A stretch of 64,000 bases of DNA from an uncultured Geobacter sp. (GCA_903857795.1 CAIOGM010000038.1:1-64000); one strand, 5' to 3'. Shown: positions 9,191-18,084, counted from the stretch's first letter. The notes: a model not told the origin generated them from the letters alone. A program made the numbers and translations.

Positions 9191-9637
9191 CTACTTTTTC
9201 CCCTTTTTTATAACACTTTTGCGTGCGGCTCTGGCTTTCTCAAGATTTGCACCCAGGTCCATCCGGGAAGCGATCTCTTTTCTTGCCTCGGCATACTTCT
9301 TTGACATCAAGGACTGGCTCTTAGGAATATTGAACTGTTTACGATACTGGGCAGGCTTCAACTGATGAGCCTGATTGAGGTGTCGGGTAAGAGTTTTCAT
9401 TCCCCCTTTGCCACAGATCATGCAGAGCACTTCGTTTGTCTTGAATGCCTGCTTTATGGTAAGAGTTGTCGCATCCGCTGCCGGCATAGATTCTGATTCA
9501 ACAGACATTCCTGATTCCAGAGCCAGCAGTACCGCATGGACCATTTGAATTTCGGAGATCAGTTCAGTCGTGGTCATAGGGGTAGTCTGAGCATGTGCCG
9601 TGACAATCTCTTTAGCCATTTCCAACAGTGTTGCCAT
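9191..9637 (-). CDS. MucR/Ros-family zinc-finger transcriptional regulator
   Basis: I use ATG 9637, preceded by aaggagaacaccaaa, giving 148 residues. The centre holds the Ros/MucR prokaryotic zinc finger: VLCMICGKGGMKTLTRHLNQAH, ligands Cys72, Cys75, His86 and His91. It is followed by the family motif QLKPAQYRKQFNIPKSQSLMSKKYAEARKE. The tail is very basic (KSVIKKGKK). Members bind AT-rich promoter DNA and often control envelope or exopolysaccharide genes; here the targets are unknown. The gene stands alone between two inverted repeats or spacers and its upstream DNA is distinctly AT-rich. Confidence 0.93.
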   Translation of the reverse strand: MATLLEMAKEIVTAHAQTTPMTTTELISEIQMVHAVLLALESGMSVESESMPAADATTLTIKQAFKTNEVLCMICGKGGMKTLTRHLNQAHQLKPAQYRKQFNIPKSQSLMSKKYAEARKEIASRMDLGANLEKARAARKSVIKKGKK

Positions 9638-9864
9638 TTTGGTGTTCTCCTTTTGAGTAAGCATTTTATTTACAATAGTCATATAACATGTTGTTACCGA
9701 TATGTGTATAAGAAAAATGAGACATACATTCGTGCGTACCGAAATGATCAGTGAGACGTAAAACTGCTGCTGACATTATCCTTGTAACTGTCGCGAAAGA
9801 TACCCTGCCGCCATCACCAAAAGAATCGTCTCCAGCGGCGATTCTTCGGCCGGTGAATTTACCC
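9638..9864. other. AT-rich intergenic region upstream of the mucR-like gene
   Basis: No gene is visible. The stretch is AT-richer than its neighbours. On the minus strand TACACA-17-TATATG is a weak candidate promoter for the mucR-like gene. A short inverted repeat, AAGAATCG with CGATTCTT, lies near 9820-9846 without a T-run. AT-rich DNA is a typical Ros/MucR target, so self-binding is possible. Confidence 0.4.
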
Positions 9865-9893
9865 TTGACATTTTACTACTGCTTTGCGATAGT
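9865..9893 (+). promoter_or_regulatory. Candidate promoter of the S-box/transsulfuration operon
   Basis: TTGACA (9865-9870), 17 bases, GATAGT (9888-9893; 4 of 6 matches). The predicted start lies about 55 bases before the riboswitch P1 stem. A nearby TATAAA at 9913 has no convincing -35. Confidence 0.5.
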
Positions 9894-9955
9894 TTGTCAG
9901 AATAGGGCTCGCTATAAAATCTAGCGATCTTATCAATAAATAATCAGAGCCACAA

Positions 9956-10067
9956 TTTCTTATCAAGAGCGACCGAGGGACGGGCCCTACGACGTCGCGG
10001 CAACCTCCATAACGGAAGGTGCCAATTCCCGCGGAAATGGCAGACGCGTTTCCGGAAGATAAGGAAG
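9956..10067 (+). promoter_or_regulatory. SAM-I (S-box) riboswitch
   Basis: The core matches the S-box consensus in order: CTTATCAAGAGC (P1 and start of P2), GAGGGACGGGCCC, GGCAACC, GGTGCCAATTCC, and a closing GGAAGATAAGGAA. P1 forms between TTCTTATC (9957-9964) and GATAAGGAA (10058-10066). It binds S-adenosylmethionine and controls the two downstream genes. The 3' P1 strand overlaps an antiterminator strand (GGAAGAG, 10063-10069), which fits an OFF switch: high SAM, P1 formed, terminator formed. Confidence 0.93.
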
Positions 10068-10087
10068 AGTGATCCCTTAACAGGAAT

Positions 10088-10116
10088 CCTCTTCCGCACC
10101 CCGGAAGGGGATTTTT
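10088..10116 (+). terminator. SAM-responsive intrinsic terminator of the S-box leader
   Basis: CCTCTTCCG (10088-10096) pairs with CGGAAGGGG (10102-10110) with one G-U pair, followed by ATTTTT. CTCTTCC of the left arm can instead pair with GGAAGAG at 10063-10069 at the end of the aptamer, giving mutually exclusive antiterminator and terminator. Confidence 0.88.
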
Positions 10117-10132
10117 CATTGGGAGGAGCTAC

Positions 10133-11275
10133 ATGAACATCGCAACCCAGGCAGCACAGATCGGACTCGAATGGGATACTCGGACCGGGGCCGTTACGGT
10201 CCCCATCTACCAGACCGCCACCTTCCGTCATCCGGGGTTGGGGCAGAGCACCGGCTACGACTACAGCCGCTCGGCCAACCCCACCCGCCAGGCGCTGGAA
10301 GACGGCATGGCTCGGCTGGACGGCGGAGTTCGCGGGTTCGCCTACTCCACCGGCATGGCAGCCATCACCAGCCTGCTGTTCCTCTTCAAGAGCGGCGACC
10401 ACCTGGTCGTCACCGAGGACCTCTACGGCGGAACCTACCGGCTCTTCGAACAGTGCCTCAGCCGGTACGGCCTCACCTTCACCTATGTGGACAGCTCTGA
10501 CATCGAGGAGGTCCGAAAGGCCATCCGCCCCGAGACCAGGGCGCTCTTCGTGGAGTCCCTCACCAACCCGCTCCTCAAGGTAGCGGACATCGCGGCACTG
10601 TCGGCATTAAGCAAGGAGCGGGGACTTCTCCATATCGTGGATAACACCTTCCTCACCCCATATCTCCTCCGCCCCCTGGATCTGGGGGCGGACATCACCC
10701 TCTACAGCGGCACCAAGTACCTCTCCGGCCACAACGACACCCTCTCCGGTCTCGTGGTGGTGAAGGAACCGGCCCTTGCAGACAAGGTCTACTTTCACCA
10801 GAACTCCATCGGCGCAGTCCTCGGCCCCCAGGACTCATGGCTCACCATCCGGGGGATCAAGACCCTCTCCGTCCGGCTGGACCGGCAGCAGGAAAACGCT
10901 CAGAAGATCGCCCGGTGGCTGACAAACCACCCTTTGGTCAAAAAGGTCTACTACCCGGGGCTGGAGGATCATCCTGGGCACGAACTGCTGAAACGGCAGG
11001 CCCGGGGGTTCGGCGCCATGATCGCCTTCGAAGTGACCGACCCGGCCCTGGTGGAACCGCTTCTCCTCAAGAGCTCCCTCATCTCCTTCGCCGAAAGCCT
11101 GGGCGGAGTGGAGAGCCTCATCACCTTCCCGGCGGTCCAGACCCACGCCGACATCGAACCGGAAAAACGGCAACGGCTGGGGATCACCGACTCCCTGCTC
11201 CGACTCTCCGTGGGAATCGAGAACGTGGACGACCTCATCGCCGACCTTGCCCAGGCATTTTCCCAGGAGAACTGA
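10133..11275 (+). CDS. Cys/Met-metabolism PLP enzyme, cystathionine gamma-synthase/beta-lyase type (copy 1)
   Basis: This 380-residue fold-type I PLP enzyme belongs to the transsulfuration family. The PLP lysine is Lys195 in YSGTKYLSGH; SANPTRQALE, DLYGGTYRL (Tyr98), ESLTNPLLKV and HIVDNTFLTPY are all present. The family includes cystathionine gamma-synthase, cystathionine beta- and gamma-lyases and O-acetylhomoserine sulfhydrylase. I cannot separate these from motifs alone, so no symbol is given. SAM control argues for a role in methionine formation. The ribosome site ggaggagctac precedes ATG 10133. It is followed after 3 bases by a second copy of the same family. Confidence 0.93.
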   Translation: MNIATQAAQIGLEWDTRTGAVTVPIYQTATFRHPGLGQSTGYDYSRSANPTRQALEDGMARLDGGVRGFAYSTGMAAITSLLFLFKSGDHLVVTEDLYGGTYRLFEQCLSRYGLTFTYVDSSDIEEVRKAIRPETRALFVESLTNPLLKVADIAALSALSKERGLLHIVDNTFLTPYLLRPLDLGADITLYSGTKYLSGHNDTLSGLVVVKEPALADKVYFHQNSIGAVLGPQDSWLTIRGIKTLSVRLDRQQENAQKIARWLTNHPLVKKVYYPGLEDHPGHELLKRQARGFGAMIAFEVTDPALVEPLLLKSSLISFAESLGGVESLITFPAVQTHADIEPEKRQRLGITDSLLRLSVGIENVDDLIADLAQAFSQEN

Positions 11276-11278
11276 CCC

Positions 11279-12415
11279 ATGGATATCGCTACCCGTCTCA
11301 TCCATACCGGCGCTACGGTGGAGCCGGTCGCCGGGGCGCTCAGCGTCCCCCTCTACCACGCCTCCACCTATGCCCAGCCCTCCGTTGACTCCTTCGGACG
11401 ATGGGACTATGCCCGATCCGGCAATCCCACCCGCCACGCACTGGAGGAGGCCATCGCCGGGTTGGAGGGGGGGAACGTCGCCTGCGCCTTCGGCTCCGGC
11501 ATGGCCGCCACCTCCTCCACACTTCTCCTCTTCAAGCCCGGCGACCACCTCATCGTCTGCGATGATGTCTACGGTGGCACCTTCCGGGTACTGACCCGGC
11601 TCTTCAGTCAGTGGGGGCTCAGCGTCACCTTCGTGGACGCCACCTGTACGGCGAACATCGCGGCCGCCATCCTCCCCACGACGAAGGGGCTCTTCCTGGA
11701 GAGCCCCTCCAATCCGCTCCTCAAGATTATCGATCTCCGGGCCGCAGCGGAGCTGGCCAGAGAGCGGGGGCTGCTGACCATCGTGGACAACACCTTCATG
11801 ACCCCCTACTTCCAGCGCCCCCTTGAGTTGGGGTGCGACATCGTCATCGAGAGCGGCACCAAGTTCCTCAACGGCCACAGCGACGTGATCTGCGGCTTCG
11901 CCGTCACCGCAGATCCGGAGCTGGGGGAACGGCTCCGCTTCGTCCAGAACGCCTTCGGCGCGGTCCTCGGCCCCCACGACTCCTGGCTGACGCTGCGGGG
12001 GTTGCGAACTCTCAAGGTCCGGATGGAGGCGAGCCAGCAGGGGGCGGTGGCCATCGCCAACTGGCTCGCCGGCCACCCCCGCGTCAAACATGTCTGGTAT
12101 CCCGGCCTCCCGAGCCACCCCGGCCATGAGATCCACCGATCCCAAGCCTCCGGCCCAGGTGCGGTCCTCTCCTTCGAGCTGGACTCCTTCGAGCTGACGA
12201 AGAGGCTGCTGGAGGGGGTGAAGCTCATGGCCTTCGCGGTGAGTCTGGGGGGGGTGGAGAGCATCCTCTCCTATCCGGCCAGGATGTCCCACGCGGCCAT
12301 GCCCCCCGAGGAGCGGGCGCTCCGGGGGATCAGCGACTCCCTGGTCCGGCTCTCCGTGGGACTGGAGTCACCCGACGACCTCATTGAGGAGCTGGATCGC
12401 CTGCTCCTCGGATAA
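11279..12415 (+). CDS. Cys/Met-metabolism PLP enzyme, cystathionine gamma-synthase/beta-lyase type (copy 2)
   Basis: This 378-residue paralogue of the preceding gene aligns without gaps over the first 200 residues. The PLP lysine is also residue 195 (ESGTKFLNGH). SGNPTRHALE, DVYGGTFRV, ESPSNPLLKI and TIVDNTFMTPY are present. Tandem copies of this family under one S-box suggest that one makes cystathionine (or homocysteine directly) and the other cleaves it, i.e. a complete transsulfuration step pair; which is which is not decided here. ATG 11279 follows the previous stop by 3 bases with caggagaact in the overlap zone, so the two are co-translated. Confidence 0.93.
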   Translation: MDIATRLIHTGATVEPVAGALSVPLYHASTYAQPSVDSFGRWDYARSGNPTRHALEEAIAGLEGGNVACAFGSGMAATSSTLLLFKPGDHLIVCDDVYGGTFRVLTRLFSQWGLSVTFVDATCTANIAAAILPTTKGLFLESPSNPLLKIIDLRAAAELARERGLLTIVDNTFMTPYFQRPLELGCDIVIESGTKFLNGHSDVICGFAVTADPELGERLRFVQNAFGAVLGPHDSWLTLRGLRTLKVRMEASQQGAVAIANWLAGHPRVKHVWYPGLPSHPGHEIHRSQASGPGAVLSFELDSFELTKRLLEGVKLMAFAVSLGGVESILSYPARMSHAAMPPEERALRGISDSLVRLSVGLESPDDLIEELDRLLLG

Positions 12416-12454
12416 TATGCTGCGCTACCATGGGTAAGAGTCAGGGGAGGTTTC

Positions 12455-12904
12455 ATGGAATATCAGGTGGGGAAGCCGGGCAGGGTCGTGGTGGTGCGGT
12501 TCGGGGACGGTGATGATGTCCTCGGTGGGCTGGAGGAGATCGTCGGGAAGGAGCAGATCCGGGCCGCAGCCTTTCAGCTGGTCGGCGGGATGAAGAAAGG
12601 ACGGTTCGTAGTGGGGCCGGCCACCGAGGAGATGCCCCCCCAGCCGGTCTGGCGGGAGCTGGAGGAGAGTCACGAGGCTGTCGGCTTCGGCACCATCTTC
12701 TGGCAGGGAGAACAGCCCAAGGTACACTTCCACGGCGCCTTTGGCAAACACGACCGGGTCCGGGCCGGCTGCCTGCGGGAGGGGAGCGAATGTTTTCTCG
12801 TGCTGGAGGCGGTGATCACGGAGCTCATCGGAGTGAATGCGGTGCGGGAGCTGGACCCGGCCTCGGGGATGTTGCTCATGAAATTCGGGCGGATGACCGG
12901 ATGA
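12455..12904 (+). CDS. PPC/DUF296 domain protein (PD1-like, AT-hook-protein-associated fold)
   Basis: This 149-residue protein is a single PPC (plant and prokaryote conserved, DUF296) domain. Family features visible are the N-terminal GRVVVVRFGDGDDVLGGLEEIV, the glycine-rich AAFQLVGGMKKGRFVVG, and the ligand-pocket strand PKVHFHGAFGKHDRVRAGCL, where the His residues are likely metal ligands. Bacterial members are small trimers of unknown role; DNA-binding names come from plant relatives with an added AT-hook, which is absent here. The ATG follows ggggaggtttc. The stop overlaps the lipocalin start (ATGA), so the two are translationally coupled. Confidence 0.88.
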   Translation: MEYQVGKPGRVVVVRFGDGDDVLGGLEEIVGKEQIRAAAFQLVGGMKKGRFVVGPATEEMPPQPVWRELEESHEAVGFGTIFWQGEQPKVHFHGAFGKHDRVRAGCLREGSECFLVLEAVITELIGVNAVRELDPASGMLLMKFGRMTG

Positions 12905-13425
12905 GCAGGGCGCGCCCGACGCTTCTGCTCCTGACACTCCTGCTCGCTATCCCCCTGACCGTGTGCGCCGGCGTGCCGCCGCTTAGGACCGTCCCCGGGG
13001 TCGACCTGGTCCGCTATGCCGGGAGCTGGCATGAGATCGCCCGCTATCCCAACATCTTCCAGAAGGGGTGCCGCGACGCCACCGCCACCTATACCCTGCG
13101 CCCCGACGGCGAGATGACGGTGGTCAACCGCTGTCTGAAAGGGGCGGAAGGGAAGAGCGCCGAGGCCAAAGGGAGAGCCTGGGTCAATGAGCCTCCCGAC
13201 ACGGCACGGCTCAAGGTCACCTTCTTCTGGCCGTTCAGGAGTGATTACTGGATCATCGACCTTGGAGAGCAGTACGATTTCGCCGTGGTCGGAACCCCGG
13301 ACAGGGAGTACCTCTGGATCCTGAGCCGGACGCCAACCATGACCACGGAGCTCTACGCCGGCATCCTGGAACGGCTGAGACAACAGGGATTCGACCCAGG
13401 GAAGCTGCTCAAAAACGGGCAGTAA
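12901..13425 (+). CDS. Secreted bacterial lipocalin (Blc-like)
   Basis: The 174-residue lipocalin starts at ATG 12901, which overlaps the preceding stop; the longer ORF in the track runs into the upstream gene. Residues 1-24 are a signal peptide (RARPTLLLLTLLLAIPLTVCAG). The Cys could be a lipidation site but the residue before it is Val, so an ordinary cleaved signal is as likely. The lipocalin signature YAGSWHEIARYPN comes next, then ATYTLRPDGEMTVVNRC, FFWPFRSDYWIIDL and EYLWILSRTPTM, as in E. coli Blc. It probably binds lysophospholipids or fatty acids at the outer membrane; the ligand is inferred from the family. Confidence 0.92.
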   Translation: MSRARPTLLLLTLLLAIPLTVCAGVPPLRTVPGVDLVRYAGSWHEIARYPNIFQKGCRDATATYTLRPDGEMTVVNRCLKGAEGKSAEAKGRAWVNEPPDTARLKVTFFWPFRSDYWIIDLGEQYDFAVVGTPDREYLWILSRTPTMTTELYAGILERLRQQGFDPGKLLKNGQ

Positions 13426-13555
13426 ACACGGTAGCCCACCCCCGTTGCAACGTTACCCCCTTGTTTTTTGCCCCGTGAATACGTATATTCCCACAGGTCA
13501 GAAGCGCCGGCTTCGGCAATGACCCATCAATCGTCTTTCAAGGAGCTATTAAAGT

Positions 13556-14101
13556 ATGTCCGACTCAACACTCGAGGAGATCCTGAATTCCGTGGAGGTC
13601 GCCGAGAGACCTGCGAAAGCCCCGCGCAAGAAACGGACTCTGGCAGCCAAGGTGAAACCTCTGGACCCGAGACGCGCCGCCGACAACGGCGACAGGGTGA
13701 CAGTGGAGTATACCGCAACCCTCCCCAACGGCAGGGTCTTCGACAAGGCCACCAGCGACAATCCCTTCAGCTTCACTCTCGGCGCCAACCAGGCCTTGCC
13801 CGCCTTTGAGTATGCCATCAAGGGGATGACGATCGGCGAAACGAAGACGATAACAATTCACCCTCTGGAGGCTTACGGCATCTGGAAGGAGGAGGCGGTC
13901 ATCACGGTGGAGAGAAATACCTTCCCGGCAGGAGCGGACATCCAGGTGGGAAAGCAGGTCAAGGTAGCCTTCAGCGGCGGAACCGAGCAGGTGATGAAGG
14001 TCGTCGGGGTCATCGATACCGAGGTCAAGCTGGACGGGAATCATCCTCTCGCGGGATATCCGTTGACCTATCACAACCTCACCCTCCAGGCCATCGAATA
14101 A
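13556..14101 (+). CDS. FKBP-type peptidyl-prolyl cis-trans isomerase, SlyD-like
   Basis: This 181-residue protein catalyses proline isomerisation and probably acts as a folding chaperone. After about 40 basic, disordered-looking residues (RPAKAPRKKRTLAAKVK), the FKBP domain begins with VTVEYTATLPNGRVFDKA. An inserted-in-flap domain follows (residues about 100-150), and the SlyD hallmark VKLDGNHPLAGYPLTYHN. The His/Cys-rich metal tail of E. coli SlyD is missing. No signal peptide is seen, so it is cytosolic. The start is supported by aaggag about ten bases upstream. It is monocistronic and converges on the ABC-F gene. Confidence 0.93.
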   Translation: MSDSTLEEILNSVEVAERPAKAPRKKRTLAAKVKPLDPRRAADNGDRVTVEYTATLPNGRVFDKATSDNPFSFTLGANQALPAFEYAIKGMTIGETKTITIHPLEAYGIWKEEAVITVERNTFPAGADIQVGKQVKVAFSGGTEQVMKVVGVIDTEVKLDGNHPLAGYPLTYHNLTLQAIE

Positions 14102-14125
14102 TCCAGCTGATCACCCTTTCGAAAT

Positions 14126-14247
14126 AACACGGAGCAACGGAGCAGTGGAGCACAACTCCATCGGATGGAACAGTCAAGCACCTCTACCGGAGCGCCAAAG
14201 ACACTTTTCTCTTCCGCTCTTCCTCCGCGGCACAGTTGCTCCGTGTT
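14126..14247. repeat. Widely spaced inverted repeat in a convergent spacer
   Basis: AACACGGAGCAA (14126-14137) and TTGCTCCGTGTT (14236-14247) are perfect inverted copies, enclosing about 98 bases between the convergent slyD-like and ABC-F genes. The left arm continues as CGGAGCAGTGGAG, a string of the same character as the repeat captured by the efflux outer-membrane gene. It may be a small palindromic dispersed element or a bidirectional 3' structure. Confidence 0.65.
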
Positions 14248-14266
14248 TAAGCTGCGCTCTCCCGGC

Positions 14267-15892
14267 TCACCCCTCCCCGTTGACCTTTCCCAGATAGTAG
14301 TCGTAGGTCCCCTCATAGACCCTCATCTCTCCGTGATCAATCTCGAAGACCCGGTCCACCAGCAGGCGGAGGAAATGGCGATCATGGCTGACCAGCACCA
14401 CCGTCCCTGCGAAGTTTTTCAGCGCCCCCAGAAGGATCTCCCGCGACCGGATGTCCAGGTGGTTGGTCGGCTCGTCCAGGACGAGGAAGTTCACCTGCCG
14501 GGCCAGTAGGGTTGCCAGCACCACCCGGCTCTTCTCTCCGCCGGAGAGGTTCTCGATCCTCTTGTCGGCCGCATCGCCGGAGAAGAGGAAGGCGCCGAGG
14601 AGGTTCCGGATGACGCCAATCCCGGCCAGGGGGATCGCGTCCTGCAGCGTCTCGAAGACGCTCTTCTTCGGGTCGAGAAGCTCCATGGCGTGCTGGCTGA
14701 AGTACCCCAGCTCCACATTGGCGCCGAGCCCCACCGTGCCGGTAGTAGGCTCTGCCTGGCCGGCCAGTACCTTGAGAAAGGTCGACTTCCCGGCGCCGTT
14801 GACTCCCACCACGGCGATCTTGTTCCGGCGGCGGATGACCCCCGAGACCCCGCCGAAGACCGGATGCTCCCCGCCGTCGGGGAGAGCCCAGCTCTTGGCC
14901 AGCGACTCCATAACCACCACGTCGTCGCCGCTTCTCGGGGGATCGTTGAACTCGAAACGGACCACCCGCTCCTCGGCAGGGATCTCGATCCGGTCGATCT
15001 TCTCCAGCTTCTTCACCCGCGACTGCACTTGGGCCGCGTGGGACGCCCTGGCAGCGAAGCGGGCGATGAACTCCTCCTCCTTGGAGAGCATCTCCTGCTG
15101 CCGGCGATGGCTGGCCAGGAGCTGATCCCGCCGGAGCTCCCGCTCTCGCTCGTAGAAGTCATAGTTTCCGCCGTATGTAGTGATGCTCTTGTTGGCCACC
15201 TCCACGACCCGGGTCACCACCCGGTTCATGAAATCGCGGTCATGACTCGTCATCAGGAGCGCCCCGTCGAAGGTGTCGGCCAGCCACTGCTCCAGCCAGA
15301 TGATCGACTCTACGTCCAGGTGATTGGTCGGCTCGTCCAGGAGGAGCACATCGGGCTTAAGGGTCAGTATCTGGGCCAGGGCGATCCGCATCTTCCAGCC
15401 GCCGCTGAACGACTCCACCGGCTGATGGAACCGGTCGGGTCCGATACCGAGACCGGTGAGCACACTCTGCGCCCGGGAGTCCAGATCATACCCCCCCTTG
15501 TGCTCGAACTCTTCCATGACCGCACCGTACCGCTCCAGGAGGTCGGCCATGGCGTCCTCGGACATCAGCTCTCCCATGGCGGATTCCATCTCCTTCAGCT
15601 CCCGGCCGAGCCGCACCGTGTCACCGGCCCCGGCCATCACCTCTTCCAGAGCCGATCGGCCGGTCATGTCACCAACATCCTGGGAGAAGTAGCCGATGGT
15701 CGTCTTCCTTGCCCGGGTGATCTCGCCGGCATCCACCTCCTCTTCTCCCGTGATGATCCGGAAGATGGTGGTCTTGCCAGCCCCGTTGGGGCCGACGAGA
15801 CCGGTATGGGTGCCGGGGAGGATCTGAAATCCGGCGTCGCGAAAGAGAACCTGGGAGCCGTGCTGGCGGGTGATATTGGAGAGATGAATCAT
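14267..15892 (-). CDS. ABC-F family ATP-binding protein
   Basis: This 541-residue soluble protein has two ABC domains and no membrane segment. Domain 1: Walker [10 protein letters not shown] (about 34), signature FSGGWKMR, Walker [13 protein letters not shown]. Domain 2: Walker [10 protein letters not shown] (about 350), signature LSGGEKSR, Walker [13 protein letters not shown]. The charged inter-domain linker (residues about 240-320) is the region that reaches into the ribosomal E site in this family. Members act as translation factors or give ribosome protection; the subfamily was not decided. The start is preceded by ggagcaactg. It is divergent from uvrB, with a 23-bp inverted repeat between them. 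Confidence 0.94.
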   Translation of the reverse strand: MIHLSNITRQHGSQVLFRDAGFQILPGTHTGLVGPNGAGKTTIFRIITGEEEVDAGEITRARKTTIGYFSQDVGDMTGRSALEEVMAGAGDTVRLGRELKEMESAMGELMSEDAMADLLERYGAVMEEFEHKGGYDLDSRAQSVLTGLGIGPDRFHQPVESFSGGWKMRIALAQILTLKPDVLLLDEPTNHLDVESIIWLEQWLADTFDGALLMTSHDRDFMNRVVTRVVEVANKSITTYGGNYDFYERERELRRDQLLASHRRQQEMLSKEEEFIARFAARASHAAQVQSRVKKLEKIDRIEIPAEERVVRFEFNDPPRSGDDVVVMESLAKSWALPDGGEHPVFGGVSGVIRRRNKIAVVGVNGAGKSTFLKVLAGQAEPTTGTVGLGANVELGYFSQHAMELLDPKKSVFETLQDAIPLAGIGVIRNLLGAFLFSGDAADKRIENLSGGEKSRVVLATLLARQVNFLVLDEPTNHLDIRSREILLGALKNFAGTVVLVSHDRHFLRLLVDRVFEIDHGEMRVYEGTYDYYLGKVNGEG

Positions 15893-15912
15893 CAGTTGCT
15901 CCGGAGATGAGA

Positions 15913-15935
15913 GTGGTAAACGGTTTTGTTACCAC
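15913..15935. promoter_or_regulatory. Inverted repeat in the uvrB/ABC-F divergent spacer (possible operator)
   Basis: GTGGTAA (15913-15919) and TTACCAC (15929-15935) are perfect inverted arms around a 9-base centre. The site sits between the two divergent starts. In outline it recalls the Geobacter-type LexA box (GGTT-N2-C-N4-G-N3-ACC, from memory), but its spacing is one base longer and the arm differs, so LexA binding is only a guess. uvrB is a common SOS gene. Confidence 0.45.
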
Positions 15936-16047
15936 GCCGGGCGGTCCGATGACAACAGAAATTGTTGCGCAACCGTCCCCGAAGAGTTCACCTCTCCCCC
16001 CTCTTTTCCCGTCATCAAGCCTCCCATTCATGATAGAATCCCCCTCC

Positions 16048-18084
16048 ATGGACCGTTTTGTTCTCACCTCAGCGTATACCCCCCAGGGGGACCAACCACG
16101 GGCCATCGAAGAGCTGGTGGAAGGGCTCAACCGGGGGGACCGGGATCAGGTACTCCTGGGGGTCACCGGATCGGGCAAGACCTTCACCATGGCCAATGTC
16201 ATCGCCGCGGTGAATCGCCCCGCCTTGGTCCTGGCGCCAAACAAGACCCTGGCTGCCCAGCTCTACGGCGAGTTCAAGGAGCTCTTTCCCGACAACGCCG
16301 TGGAGTATTTCGTCTCCTACTACGACTACTACCAGCCCGAAGCATACCTCCCCACCACCGACACCTTCATCGAGAAGGACTCGGCCATAAACGACGAGAT
16401 CGACAAGCTCCGCCACGCCGCCACCCGGAGCCTCCTCACCCGGCGGGACGTGATCATCGTCGCCTCGGTCTCCTGCATCTACGGCATCGGCTCCCCCGAG
16501 GCGTACGAGGCCATGCACATCTTCTTTCACCAGGGGGAAGAGTACGGCCGGGACACCCTCCTCAAGAAACTGGTGGAGATCCAGTACGAGCGCAACGACC
16601 TGGATTTCCACCGTGGGGCCTTCCGGGTGCGGGGAGACGTGGTGGAGCTCTTCCCGGCCCACGACGACGAGCGGGCCTACCGGATCGAATTCTTCGGCGA
16701 CACCGTGGAGTCCATCTCCGAGATCGACCCCCTGCGGGGGCAGATACTCCATCGCCTCTCCAAGGTCGCCATCTATCCCGCCTCCCACTACGTGGCCACC
16801 AAAGAGACCCTGGAACGGGCCGTGCTGCAGATCCGGCTGGAGCTGGAGGAGCGGCTCCGTTGGTTCCAGGAGCAGAACCTGCTGTTGGAGGCCCAGCGGA
16901 TCGAGCAACGGACCAGCTTCGACCTGGAGATGCTGGAGGAGATCGGCTTCTGCCAGGGGATAGAAAACTACTCCCGCCACTTCGACGGCCGTCAAGCCGG
17001 CGAGCCGGCCTTCACCCTCATCGACTACTTCCCGAAAAATTTCGTGCTCTTCGTAGATGAGTCGCACATCACCGTCTCCCAGGTAGGGGGGATGTACCGG
17101 GGGGATCGCTCGCGCAAGGAGACCCTCGTCAATTACGGCTTCCGGCTCCCTTCGGCCCTGGACAACCGCCCCCTGACCTTCCCCGAGTTCGAGGGGAAGA
17201 TCAGCCAGGCGATCTATGTTTCCGCAACACCGGCCGACTACGAACTCCGCCACTCCGGCGGAGTGGTGGTAGAGCAGATGATCCGCCCCACAGGACTCAT
17301 GGATCCGGCTATAGAGGTCCGGCCCGCGTCCTCCACCCCTCCCAAATCAGGGGGGGAAGTAAAGGGAGGAGACGGCCAAGTGGACGACCTCCTCCATGAG
17401 GTACGGGAGACCATGGCCAAGGGGGAACGGGTCCTCATCACGACCCTCACCAAACGGATGGCCGAAGAGCTGACCACCTACTACCGGGAGCTGGGCATCC
17501 GGATCAAATACCTCCATTCGGACATAGACACCATCGAGCGGATGCAGATCATCCGGGGACTCCGCCTGGGCGAGTTCGACGTCCTGGTGGGGATCAACCT
17601 CCTCCGAGAGGGGCTCGACCTCCCCGAAGTCTCTCTGGTGGCGATCCTGGACGCCGACAAGGAGGGGTTCCTCCGCTCCGCCCGCTCCCTCATCCAGACC
17701 TGCGGCCGGGCAGCCCGTAACGTAGCCGGCCATGTCATCATGTACGCCGACCGGGTGACCGGCTCCATGCAGGCCTGCCTCGACGAGACCGAGCGCCGCC
17801 GCAAGCTCCAGGGGGAGTACAACCGCGAGCACGGCATCACCCCCCAGACCGTGGTCAAGGGGTTGAGGAGCATCCTGGAGTCCATCACCGAGAAGGACTA
17901 CTACACCGTCCCAATTGCGGCCGAGAGCAGTGAGGAGTACGGCTCACTGAAGGAGATCCCGAAGCTGGTGAAGAAGCTGCGCAAGGAGATGCTGGCGGCA
18001 GCCAAGGAGCTGGAGTTCGAGAAGGCCTCGGAGCTGCGGGATCGGATCAAACGGCTGGAGGAGCAGGAGCTGACGCTCCGTTAA
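16048..18084 (+). CDS. uvrB: UvrABC excinuclease subunit B
   Basis: UvrB verifies DNA damage delivered by UvrA and recruits UvrC in nucleotide excision repair. I start it at ATG 16048 ([17 protein letters not shown]), giving 678 residues, close to E. coli (673); no strong ribosome site is seen, and the longer ORF start has no homology. Visible: Walker [11 protein letters not shown], the beta-hairpin region [17 protein letters not shown] Walker B, motif VSATPADYE, motif [11 protein letters not shown], and the C-terminal UVR coiled coil ([17 protein letters not shown]). Unusual: where relatives read EVRP-x4-VDDLL, this copy carries an extra stretch [16 protein letters not shown] (about residue 428-443), whose DNA looks like a dispersed repeat (see separate entry). 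Confidence 0.97.
   Translation: MDRFVLTSAYTPQGDQPRAIEELVEGLNRGDRDQVLLGVTGSGKTFTMANVIAAVNRPALVLAPNKTLAAQLYGEFKELFPDNAVEYFVSYYDYYQPEAYLPTTDTFIEKDSAINDEIDKLRHAATRSLLTRRDVIIVASVSCIYGIGSPEAYEAMHIFFHQGEEYGRDTLLKKLVEIQYERNDLDFHRGAFRVRGDVVELFPAHDDERAYRIEFFGDTVESISEIDPLRGQILHRLSKVAIYPASHYVATKETLERAVLQIRLELEERLRWFQEQNLLLEAQRIEQRTSFDLEMLEEIGFCQGIENYSRHFDGRQAGEPAFTLIDYFPKNFVLFVDESHITVSQVGGMYRGDRSRKETLVNYGFRLPSALDNRPLTFPEFEGKISQAIYVSATPADYELRHSGGVVVEQMIRPTGLMDPAIEVRPASSTPPKSGGEVKGGDGQVDDLLHEVRETMAKGERVLITTLTKRMAEELTTYYRELGIRIKYLHSDIDTIERMQIIRGLRLGEFDVLVGINLLREGLDLPEVSLVAILDADKEGFLRSARSLIQTCGRAARNVAGHVIMYADRVTGSMQACLDETERRRKLQGEYNREHGITPQTVVKGLRSILESITEKDYYTVPIAAESSEEYGSLKEIPKLVKKLRKEMLAAAKELEFEKASELRDRIKRLEEQELTLR
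17326..17375 (+). repeat. In-frame repeat-like insertion inside uvrB
   Basis: The DNA is a purine/pyrimidine-skewed quasi-palindrome, CCTCCC...GGGAGG, with a central GGGGGGG run. It encodes [16 protein letters not shown] between motif IV and the VDDLL helix of UvrB, where UvrB of other bacteria has about four residues. The reading frame is intact on both sides. It resembles short intergenic repeats of the CCTCCC/GGGAGG type. Confidence 0.55.

Noticed and set aside
10835-12292. 485-residue minus-strand ORF opposite the two PLP enzymes
   Set aside because: Antisense shadow of both genes; no domain, no ribosome site.
16069-17253. 394-residue minus-strand ORF opposite uvrB
   Set aside because: Antisense shadow of uvrB.
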